Below are positions 8,030 to 15,211 of a stretch of 64,000 nucleotides of DNA, in pieces (the stretch's first letter is position 1; each line of letters starts with the position of its first letter). A program made the position numbers and the translations under genes. The notes beneath the pieces are model-generated. The model worked only from the letters and a program-made list of their open reading frames with translations, searched no databases and was not told the DNA's origin. The stretch covers positions 248,001-312,000 of the forward strand of contig CAZGAQ010000002.1 of the NCBI GenBank assembly GCA_964523405.1, given 5' to 3'. The stretch is from CAZGAQ01 sp964523405. Lineage in GTDB: Bacteria; Planctomycetota; Phycisphaerae; UBA1845; Fen-1342.

Positions 8030-9274
8030 TCAGCGCCCCACCGGTTGGCCATCCCGCAACCGCTCGAGCCCCTCGGCCGCAATGTCCGCTCCGGCCGTCA
8101 GCCCCGCCACGATCTCCAGGCTGTCGCCCGTGCGCTGGCCGATCGTGACCGCGCGGGCCACCAGGCGCCCGTCTGTCACCACGAAGACGCGTCCGGTCTG
8201 TCCGCCCGGGTCAGGCAGGCACGCGGAGGAAGGAATCCACACACCGGATGGGGCGCTGGACGTGGCGGGCGCACTCTGGGGTGCCGCCGTCAGGAACTGC
8301 ACCTGGGCCGCGCCTTCCACGCGCAGGTCGTCATCCGGGTCGGCGATGCGCACTTTGACCTGTACCGTCGCCTTCGCGTAGTTCGCGCCCGGGTCGATCC
8401 ACAGGACGTGGCCGCGGTAGCGCCGGTCCTTGTGTGCGTCCGGAATGACCACGCAGGGCATGTCGGGACGCAGACGGGCAATATCCAGCTCGTTCACGTC
8501 CACTTCGACGCGTAGCTTGGTCATGTCCGCGATCGACGCGAACTGCGAATTGGCCATCGCCCCGCGCCCGCCCTCGGCCGCCACAAAGTCGCCTACCTCG
8601 ACGTTGCGGGTCAGGATGACCCCGGCGATCGGGGCTTCCACGCGGCAGTCGCGCAAGACCTTCTCGGCGTACGCGAGCGTGGCCTCGGCAGCCAAAACAG
8701 AGGCGTGCGCTTCGTCGCGGGCGCGCAGCGCACCCGCGTACTCGATATCCGACGCCCGCTGCGCTTTGTGCAGATCCGCGACGCGCGCGTAGTTGATGTC
8801 TTCGTACGCCGCGGTCGCGCGGGCCCGTGCCAGTGCCGCCTGCGCCTCGTCCCGACGGGCGCGGGGGAGCACGTTCTCGATCTCCGCGAGGATCTGGCCG
8901 CGCTCCACCCGATCGCCCTGCTCGAAATGCAGCGCGACGATCTGCCCGGACACCTTGGTCGACACTTCGACCTGGTGATCCGAGACGATCTTGCCGGTGG
9001 CGGTCAGCGTGGCCGCGACCGCCGGGTTCGGACGCGTGGCCGCGACCGGGATGATCCGCACAGGGGCGGGCGCGCTCGTCGGGCGGAGGATGGGCAACAC
9101 CGGTCCCCCCAATTTGTCCCACGCCACGTAGCCGCCCAGCGCGACCACCGCCAGCACCAGCAGCCAAGTGACACCGCCGCCCGCCCGTCGGCCGGCCGGG
9201 CGCGCGCCGGGGCGCTGTTCGCGCGGAATGCTGAGGCTGCGCAACTGGTCCCGAAGCTGTGGCGTATCCGGCAT
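8030..9274 (-). CDS. Membrane-fusion (HlyD/MacA-type) adaptor of ABC efflux system
   Basis: A 414-residue periplasmic adaptor anchored by one N-terminal helix (residues 35-51, VTWLLVLAVVALGGYVA). A biotinyl-lipoyl-like half (TATGKIVSDHQVEVSTKVSG) precedes a helical hairpin (DEAQAALARARATAAYEDIN to LAYAEKVLRD) and a second lipoyl half with beta-barrel (VEAPIAGVILTRNVEVGD). It is the last gene of the six-gene ABC operon on this strand, 20 bp after a permease gene. The family couples an inner-membrane MacB-like transporter to an outer-membrane channel or to the periplasm. No TolC-like gene is in the window. Confidence 0.88.
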   Translation of the reverse strand: MPDTPQLRDQLRSLSIPREQRPGARPAGRRAGGGVTWLLVLAVVALGGYVAWDKLGGPVLPILRPTSAPAPVRIIPVAATRPNPAVAATLTATGKIVSDHQVEVSTKVSGQIVALHFEQGDRVERGQILAEIENVLPRARRDEAQAALARARATAAYEDINYARVADLHKAQRASDIEYAGALRARDEAHASVLAAEATLAYAEKVLRDCRVEAPIAGVILTRNVEVGDFVAAEGGRGAMANSQFASIADMTKLRVEVDVNELDIARLRPDMPCVVIPDAHKDRRYRGHVLWIDPGANYAKATVQVKVRIADPDDDLRVEGAAQVQFLTAAPQSAPATSSAPSGVWIPSSACLPDPGGQTGRVFVVTDGRLVARAVTIGQRTGDSLEIVAGLTAGADIAAEGLERLRDGQPVGR

Positions 9275-9294
9275 GCGTATTACGTCCTGCGCGT

Positions 9295-10500
9295 CTAGCC
9301 CTTGCGAACGGCCTGGAGGATGTTGATTCTCGCCGCCCGCACGGCCGGTGCCAAGGCCCCGAAGACCGCGACGATGATGGCCGTTCCGAACGCCGCCAGC
9401 ATGATCGGGGGTGTCACCTTGAGCTCGTAAGCGAAAACGGTAAAGGTCATGTCCGACATGTAGTCCTCATGGGCGCCGCGCAGGCTGGCGAACGCCACCG
9501 CCCCCGCCAGTCCGACTGCGCAGGCGAGCGCGCAGACCAGCAACGACTCCAGGACCAGCGCGAACATGAGCGCGCCCCGGCTGAAGCCGATGGTACGCAA
9601 CATGGCCAGCTCGCGGCGGCGGTTGTCGACGGCGGAGTACATGGTGTTGGCGACGGCGAACACGGCGCCGACGGCCATGATCCCGATGAGAATGGAAGTC
9701 AGGGCGATGATGTCGCGCGTGGTCTTCGCGAGGCCGTCGTAGTAGGCCGGCTCGGCCTTGGCGTCGAGGCGCACGCTCGGACCATTGATGTAGTCCACGG
9801 CGGCAGGAACCTGGGCCGGATTTTCCATCCGCACGCACACACTCGACGTGAAGGAGCGGAAATACACGTCCGAAAGGACCGTGCGCGGCGCCCAAATCTC
9901 GCCCTCAAAGGCCCCGCCGCCCGCCGTGAAGATGCCGACGATCTTGAACTGGCGATTGCCGAAGCGGCCGAGTTGCACTGCGTCGCCGATCTCCAGGCCG
10001 GCGTAGCGATCGTGGGCGGCCTGGCCGACGATGGCCTCCAGCGCCCCCTGCGTAAAGCACACTCCGGCGGTTATGCGTACTTCGGGGCGCACGCCAAAGG
10101 CGATGTCGTCCACGCCACGGACGGCAACGTTGGCCAAACGTCCGCCGCCGGAATTGCGGCGCGGCAGATTGGTCTGCACATTGAGTTCGGAACTGACCAT
10201 CGGGCTGCCGGCCGGGGCTGTCCCGATGGCCTGCGGCAGGAGCGCGAGGCCCGGTGTACTGATGATGCGATTGACCTCGTCGGGCCGCAGGATGCTGGTG
10301 CTTTCGGCCGTGGCACCGGGCGTGAGGATAATGATGTTGTACGGTGAGCCCGTCGCCACCAGCGACGCCTTGATCCCGGCCGCGAAAGACAGCAGCACGG
10401 CCAGTACGAAGACGACGGTAGCGACAACGACGAAGGTCAGCCCGGTGCTGAGCTTGCGGGCGAGCAGGTTGCGCCAGTTGTAGGACAGCGGCAGCGGCAT
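9295..10500 (-). CDS. ABC transporter permease, FtsX/MacB (DevC-like) type, copy B'
   Basis: A 401-residue permease with the MacB/FtsX layout: a membrane helix near the N-terminus (residues 20-42), a large periplasmic domain, and three C-terminal helices that include MLRTIGFSRGALMFALVLES. The N-terminus PLPLSYNWRNLLARKLSTG and the motif LANVAVRGVDDIAFGVRPEV are clearly homologous to the permease encoded at 11876-13057 (PLPLTYHWRHLLVRR; NVAVRGVTP), showing that this is the second copy of a duplicated gene. It should form part of the transmembrane dimer driven by the single ATPase of the operon. The gene lies 6 bp after the preceding permease stop. Confidence 0.88.
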   Translation of the reverse strand: MPLPLSYNWRNLLARKLSTGLTFVVVATVVFVLAVLLSFAAGIKASLVATGSPYNIIILTPGATAESTSILRPDEVNRIISTPGLALLPQAIGTAPAGSPMVSSELNVQTNLPRRNSGGGRLANVAVRGVDDIAFGVRPEVRITAGVCFTQGALEAIVGQAAHDRYAGLEIGDAVQLGRFGNRQFKIVGIFTAGGGAFEGEIWAPRTVLSDVYFRSFTSSVCVRMENPAQVPAAVDYINGPSVRLDAKAEPAYYDGLAKTTRDIIALTSILIGIMAVGAVFAVANTMYSAVDNRRRELAMLRTIGFSRGALMFALVLESLLVCALACAVGLAGAVAFASLRGAHEDYMSDMTFTVFAYELKVTPPIMLAAFGTAIIVAVFGALAPAVRAARINILQAVRKG

Positions 10501-10506
10501 GCCCGG

Positions 10507-11856
10507 TTACTCCAACATCCGGAACGCCTGCACGACGTGGAGGCGGGCGGCCAGCAGCGCGGGCCAGGCGGCCGCCAGGGCACCGATCGCGGCGGCAAGG
10601 CCCACGGCATAGAGGCAAACGACGGGGCGAATCTGCAGCGTCTGGATCATGGGCACGGTCCAAGTGCGCAGCGGCGTATGCGTGAAGGCGAGGTACGGCC
10701 CCAGTGCCCCGACCACGCCGCCCAGGACACACACCGTGACGCTTTCCGCCTCGATCAAGGTGAACACAACGCGGCTCTTGAAGCCCAGGGCACGCAGCGT
10801 GGCAAACTCGCTCAGGCGGTCGCGGAAGTTCATGCTCATCGTGTTCAACGCGGCGAGGACGGCGACGACGATGGTGATACTCGCGAGGATGGTCAGGTTC
10901 CGCGGCAAGTCGAACTGCTGCGTGATGAATTGGTTCATGAAGGCCTTCTCGTCCTGCGTGAAGGTCTCATCGTTCGTGTGGGCGAACAGGTCGTCGACCG
11001 CGTGACGCATGTATTCCAGGTCCCCCGCCGTCGCGCACTTTACGTAGTACATGCTCACGTAACCGGAAAGCCAGCCGCGCTCCTTGATGTACTCCTCCAG
11101 GTAGTCGCGGCGGGAGAAACAGGTGATGCCGTCGGCGACTTCCCGGCCCGACAGCGACACAATCAGAAACTGCATTTCGCCGTATGGCGGCACCGAGGGG
11201 CGGATGGTAATGAGGTCGCCGCGCTTCCAGCCGAACTGCTTGGCCGTGTCCTTGCCGACGACGATGGCGCGGCGCTCGCGCTGCCACTGCTCCAGCTCGT
11301 CGCGCGGGCCCAGGTATTCCGGGAACGCGGTCGGAAACGAGTCGTGATCCGCCGCCAGCACCGACAGCGGGCGCGGATCGTTGGCGATGCTGCCCCCAAT
11401 CCAGCGCAAGCCGCATACAGCCATGATGCGCGCGCGTGGGGGGTCGAGCGCTTCGATCTTCGCGCGGTGACCCTCGGGCAGCGGGTTGATGATCGAGGAT
11501 TTCTGGGTGACGGCCAGGCGGAGCTGCCGCACGGAGTTGTCGAGGAAGCGATTGACGCCGTCGATGACCGCGGTCGAGAGGACGTAAATCATGATGGGCA
11601 GCGCGACGGCGGCGCAGGTGAGCAGCGTGCGGCGGAAATTCCGCGTGAGGTTGTGCAGCAGGTAGAGCAGCTCCAGTCGCACGGGCGGTACGACGCGAGC
11701 GCAGATGAGCAATGCGCGAAAGGAGCACCTGGCGAGGTTGTGCGGCAGGTGGAGCAGCTGCAGTCGCATGGGCGGTACGACGCGAGCGCAGATGAGCAAT
11801 GCGCGAAAGGAGCACCTGGCGAGGTTGTGCAGCAGGTAGAGCAACTTCAAACGCAT
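10507..11856 (-). CDS. ABC transporter permease, FtsX/MacB type, copy A', with N-terminal tandem repeat
   Basis: The open frame gives 449 residues, but its siblings are 389-401. The excess is explained by three tandem 29-residue copies at the N-terminus (MRLKLLYLLHNLARCSFRA, MRLQLLHLPHNLARCSFRA, VRLELLYLLHNLTRNFRRT). Only the third copy aligns with the normal start of permease A (13130-14299; TYVLMQNLTRNRLRTALT). Starting at the GTG of copy 3 (11682) would give 391 residues. However, a purine-rich GGAATGAG precedes copy 1, and copy 1 starts 19 bp after the upstream stop, so the long form may be made. The rest has a periplasmic domain (AVCGLRWIGG, WQRERRAIVVG) and three C-terminal helices. Which start is used is unresolved. 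Confidence 0.82.
   Translation of the reverse strand: MRLKLLYLLHNLARCSFRALLICARVVPPMRLQLLHLPHNLARCSFRALLICARVVPPVRLELLYLLHNLTRNFRRTLLTCAAVALPIMIYVLSTAVIDGVNRFLDNSVRQLRLAVTQKSSIINPLPEGHRAKIEALDPPRARIMAVCGLRWIGGSIANDPRPLSVLAADHDSFPTAFPEYLGPRDELEQWQRERRAIVVGKDTAKQFGWKRGDLITIRPSVPPYGEMQFLIVSLSGREVADGITCFSRRDYLEEYIKERGWLSGYVSMYYVKCATAGDLEYMRHAVDDLFAHTNDETFTQDEKAFMNQFITQQFDLPRNLTILASITIVVAVLAALNTMSMNFRDRLSEFATLRALGFKSRVVFTLIEAESVTVCVLGGVVGALGPYLAFTHTPLRTWTVPMIQTLQIRPVVCLYAVGLAAAIGALAAAWPALLAARLHVVQAFRMLE
11596..11856 (-). repeat. Three tandem 87-bp units inside permease A' N-terminus
   Basis: Three head-to-tail units of 87 bp (29 codons) occupy 11770-11856, 11683-11769 and 11596-11682. The first two share an identical run of more than 55 bp (the part coding NLARCSFRALLICARVVPP). 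The third matches them well over its first half, including GTGCAGCAGGTAGAGCA on the plus strand, and diverges in its second half. Because the unit is a multiple of three with no stop, the reading frame is kept. This looks like recent slippage or unequal crossover duplicating the gene's own start. Confidence 0.92.
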
Positions 11857-11875
11857 GGCAGGCTCATTCCGGCAT

Positions 11876-13057
11876 TTACGCCTCGCGCAGGGCGGTGATC
11901 ACTTCCACGTGGGCGGCGCGGCGGGCCGGCAGAAACGCACCGAGCGCCCCCACCAGCGTGACCGCCACCAGGGCGACCGTCACGACCATCGGGGTCAGCC
12001 GAATCTCAAAGGCCAGCGTCGCAAAGCTGGACGCACCCAACATGTCCTTCGTGCGCCCTGCCAGGGCGAGCCACAGGGCGCATGCCGCGCACCCCACGGC
12101 ACCCCCGAGCACCGCGAGCAGCACGGCCTCCAGCACAAACCCCAGCAGAATCTGCCTGCGCGAGAAGCCGATCGTCCGCAACATGGCGATCTCACGCACG
12201 CGCCCCGCCACCAGGGCATACATGGTGTTGGCGATCGAGCACGCGGCCGCCACAGCCATGACGAGCACCAGCGCCCCGACAATCCCCAGGTAGGCCCGCA
12301 CGCGGCCGGTCTGACCATTCCAGTATTCGGCCTCCGTCTGCGCGTCCAACTGGATCGCGGGGCCGCTGATCTGCTGAATCACCGCCGCCGGATCGGCGTC
12401 CGGTGCGAGGCGGAGCGCAGCCGAGGAGTACATCGAGCGGTTGTAGGCGTTGAGCAGGGATGGGAGGTAGCCCCAGATCTCGCTCTCCAGCGGGCCGCCA
12501 TCAGCCGTGAAGTAGCCGACGACCTTGTAGCCGCGGTCGTTGCCAAAGCCGAGATTGACGACGTCGCCGAGTTGGAGACCCATGAACTGGGCGGCGGCCT
12601 TGGCGCCGACGATGATCTCCTGCGTGCCGGTGTCAAAGAGCGGGCCGCTCAGGCGCACCGCGCGGTGGATCTGCAGGGCGACGGGCGTCACACCGCGGAC
12701 GGCGACGTTGGCGCTGGTCTTGCCGCCGTCGCGTTGCCGCGGCAGGGCGACCTGCACGAGCATTTCCGGACTGATCAGCGGGATGTCATTCGGATCACGG
12801 GCCAGGCCGGTGACCTGGATCAGTTTGTTGTAGTCGGCCACGGGGATCGCGCTCATGGATTCGGACGTGGAGCCGCGCCGCAAGACCATGAGTTTGTGGT
12901 CGTCGCGGGCGACCGCCAACGAGGTTCGGAGAGCAAAGGCGAAGCCCAGAATCCACGTGAGCGCTGCCACCACCGCGGCGACGACGGCCATCGTCAGCAG
13001 CGACGTGGTGCGCCGCACCAATAGGTGGCGCCAGTGATAGGTGAGGGGCAAGGCCAT
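11876..13057 (-). CDS. ABC transporter permease, FtsX/MacB type, copy B
   Basis: A 393-residue permease, homologous to the one at 9295-10500. Shared features are the start MALPLTYHWRHLLVRR, the motif ANVAVRGVTPVALQIHRAV, YKVVGYFTADGGPLESEIWG against FKIVGIFTAGGGAFEGEIWA, and the C-terminal MLRTIGFSRRQILLGFVLEA. One N-terminal membrane helix, a large periplasmic domain and three C-terminal helices are visible. The ATG at 13057 is preferred over an upstream in-frame codon at 13114 because the added residues look unstructured and the chosen start aligns with the sibling gene. It follows the A-type permease and precedes the A' type, so the order is A-B-A'-B'. Confidence 0.87.
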   Translation of the reverse strand: MALPLTYHWRHLLVRRTTSLLTMAVVAAVVAALTWILGFAFALRTSLAVARDDHKLMVLRRGSTSESMSAIPVADYNKLIQVTGLARDPNDIPLISPEMLVQVALPRQRDGGKTSANVAVRGVTPVALQIHRAVRLSGPLFDTGTQEIIVGAKAAAQFMGLQLGDVVNLGFGNDRGYKVVGYFTADGGPLESEIWGYLPSLLNAYNRSMYSSAALRLAPDADPAAVIQQISGPAIQLDAQTEAEYWNGQTGRVRAYLGIVGALVLVMAVAAACSIANTMYALVAGRVREIAMLRTIGFSRRQILLGFVLEAVLLAVLGGAVGCAACALWLALAGRTKDMLGASSFATLAFEIRLTPMVVTVALVAVTLVGALGAFLPARRAAHVEVITALREA

Positions 13058-13129
13058 GCGGGTTCTCGGTTCACAGTCCTTGGTCACGCCGGGCAAGCGG
13101 AGGCCTGACGCCACATCGCTTCTGTACTC

Positions 13130-14299
13130 CTACGCCACGCGGCGCAGCGCATCCGTCGTGCGCAGACGCTGCGCCTGATACGCCGGCCAGAAGCCGGCCA
13201 CGACGCCGACGGCGAAACCGATGAGCAGCGAGCCGACGACGGCCGCCACGGACAACTCCGGCGGACTGAACGCCCCCCAGGATAGATACTGCCCGGGGAT
13301 CAAGGTTAGTCCGAGCGTCACCGGGGCGATTCCCAAGAGCGAGCCGGCCAGCGCCAGCAGGACACTTTCGGACAGCACGATGAAGAACACGCGGCGGGAC
13401 TGGAAGCCCAAGGCCTTGAACACGGCCAGTTCGCGCGTGCGCTCACGGAAGCTCATCATCATGGTATTGCCGGCGACCAGGGCAATGATGACCACGACGA
13501 CGACGGCCATCGCCTGGGCGAGACTCGGCAGGTCGCCCACCGCCTGCAGAAAACCCGCCACGAACGCGTTCTCGTCCTGGCTCTTCGTCTCGTCGGGGCT
13601 GTGCGCAAACAGCGTGTCGATCTCGCCTTGCAGCGCGCGCAGCGCGGCGACGTCGCGGCACTTCACCCAGAAGATGTTGCAGCCGCTACCGCCCAATCCG
13701 GCCGCCTCACAGGCATCCACGAGGTAGTCGCGGCGCAGATAGAACACCGTTGGAAAAGGCGAGTCCGCCCACACCTTGATGATCTTGAATTCCAGGGGGA
13801 GATACGGGGGCACCGTACCTTCGAGCGTGACGCGGTCGCCGACTTTCCAGCCGTACTGCCGGGCCGTGCCGCCGGCGACAATGGCCGCACGGCGCTCGCG
13901 CTGCCAGGCGTCGATCTCCGCCGGCGTCAGGCGGATGTCGCTGTAGACGATCGGCAGCGTATCCTTGTCCGCCGCAAGACTCTGCAGGGCGTTTTGCGCG
14001 CCGGGTACGCGCCCCCCGAACCAGCGCATGCCGCAGACGGCCACGATGCGCTGCCCCTGGGGGTCCAATTCCTCGATCTTGCGCCGCATGCCGTCGGGCA
14101 GGAGCATGGTCAGCGAGACGCGGTGTGTGACGCCGATGCGCAGTTCGCGCTCCAGCGCCGCCGCGGTGCGACTGAGGCCCACCACCAGCGACAGCGCGAG
14201 CACAAAGATCGCCATCGGTAATGCAAACGCTACGGCCGTCAGCGCCGTCCGCAGACGGTTGCGCGTGAGATTCTGCATGAGCACGTACGTCAGGGTCAT
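13130..14299 (-). CDS. ABC transporter permease, FtsX/MacB type, copy A
   Basis: A 389-residue permease starting MTLTYVLMQNLTRNRLRTAL at the ATG at 14299. The frame stays open for 172 further codons upstream, but that stretch is antisense-like read-through over the ATPase gene and is rejected. The N-terminal helix is followed by a periplasmic domain (VAVCGMRWFGGRVPG, DAWQRERRAAIVAGG, RQYGWKVGDRV) that aligns closely with permease A' at 10507. The C-terminal helices include ELAVFKALGFQSRRVFF, the FtsX signature region contacting the ATPase. It lies 44 bp after the ATPase gene and is the first permease of the operon. Confidence 0.88.
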   Translation of the reverse strand: MTLTYVLMQNLTRNRLRTALTAVAFALPMAIFVLALSLVVGLSRTAAALERELRIGVTHRVSLTMLLPDGMRRKIEELDPQGQRIVAVCGMRWFGGRVPGAQNALQSLAADKDTLPIVYSDIRLTPAEIDAWQRERRAAIVAGGTARQYGWKVGDRVTLEGTVPPYLPLEFKIIKVWADSPFPTVFYLRRDYLVDACEAAGLGGSGCNIFWVKCRDVAALRALQGEIDTLFAHSPDETKSQDENAFVAGFLQAVGDLPSLAQAMAVVVVVIIALVAGNTMMMSFRERTRELAVFKALGFQSRRVFFIVLSESVLLALAGSLLGIAPVTLGLTLIPGQYLSWGAFSPPELSVAAVVGSLLIGFAVGVVAGFWPAYQAQRLRTTDALRRVA

Positions 14300-14343
14300 C
14301 CGTTCACATGGCGCGCGCTGTGCGCTGTGGTTCGCGGGGCCGC

Positions 14344-15063
14344 CTACTTCGCCGCCGCCGCGGCGGCACCCGGCTGGTTCATCTCGTCGCGGTCGAGCAC
14401 GCCCTTGTCCAGGTGCAGGATGCGCTGGCCGTGCGCCGCGGCGCGCGGGTCGTGCGTCACCATCACGATGGTCTTGCCGAAATCCGTGTGCAGCAGACTC
14501 AGTAGGTTGAGAATTTCCTGCGACGTTTTGGCATCCAGGTCGCCCGTCGGTTCGTCGGCCAGAATTACGTCCGGGTCGGTCACGATCGCGCGGGCGATGG
14601 CGACGCGCTGCTCCTGGCCGCCGGAGAGCTGATTGGGGCGGTGATCCATGCGGTCCTGGAGGCCCACGATCGTCAGAGCGGTCTGCACGCGTTGGCGCCG
14701 CTCGCGGGCGGGCATGTGGAACAGCAGCAGTGGCAGCTCGACGTTCTGGGCCGCCGTCAGAACGGGGACGAGGTGGTACATCTGGAAAATGAAGCCGACG
14801 TGCCGGCTGCGCCAAGCCGTCAGTTCGCGCTCGCTCATGAACTCGAGCTGGGCGGCGCCGACGCGCACCGCGCCGGAGGTCGGAGAGTCGAGCCCCCCGA
14901 CCAGGTGCAACAGTGTGGACTTGCCCGAGCCGCTGGGGCCCATGATGGCCACGAAGGAGCCGGCGGCGATCGTCAGGCTCAGGCCGTCCAGGGCGGGTAT
15001 GTCGATGCGCCCTTTGCGATAGTGTTTGTGCACTTCCTGCAGCTCGATATCCGCAGCGCTCAT
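14344..15063 (-). CDS. ABC transporter ATP-binding protein, MacB/LolD type
   Basis: A 239-residue nucleotide-binding subunit. It has Walker A GPSGSGKST, Q-loop in FIFQMYHLVPVLTAAQNVEL, signature LSGGQEQRVAIARA, Walker B VILADEPTGDLD, and the H-loop region VMVTHDPRAAAHG. The extended LVPVLTAAQNVELPL after the Q-loop is typical of the MacB/LolD/FtsE group that energises mechanotransmission-type transporters. It is the first gene of the operon on the minus strand and the only ATPase for four permeases and one adaptor. The C-terminus carries an Ala-rich tail. The substrate is unknown. Confidence 0.93.
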   Translation of the reverse strand: MSAADIELQEVHKHYRKGRIDIPALDGLSLTIAAGSFVAIMGPSGSGKSTLLHLVGGLDSPTSGAVRVGAAQLEFMSERELTAWRSRHVGFIFQMYHLVPVLTAAQNVELPLLLFHMPARERRQRVQTALTIVGLQDRMDHRPNQLSGGQEQRVAIARAIVTDPDVILADEPTGDLDAKTSQEILNLLSLLHTDFGKTIVMVTHDPRAAAHGQRILHLDKGVLDRDEMNQPGAAAAAAK

Positions 15064-15211
15064 GGGTTACTCCGGGAGCCCGCGGTCTGGACCCGGTCGA
15101 TCCGCGGGTAATGTGTCAATTATACGCGCAGCCCCGCCCGCCCATAGGTGTCCCCGGCAAGTCCGCAAGCGGCGCTAAGGCCAGCCGCGCCCGCAGTCGT
15201 GCCCAGCTTGT

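Noticed and set aside
11596..11856. Repeat array as a CRISPR
   Set aside because: The units are directly adjacent 87-bp copies with no spacers and lie inside a coding sequence.
14300..14815. N-terminal extension of permease A
   Set aside because: It overlaps the ABC ATPase gene, is Arg/Pro-rich without homology, and the start at 14299 aligns with the sibling permeases.
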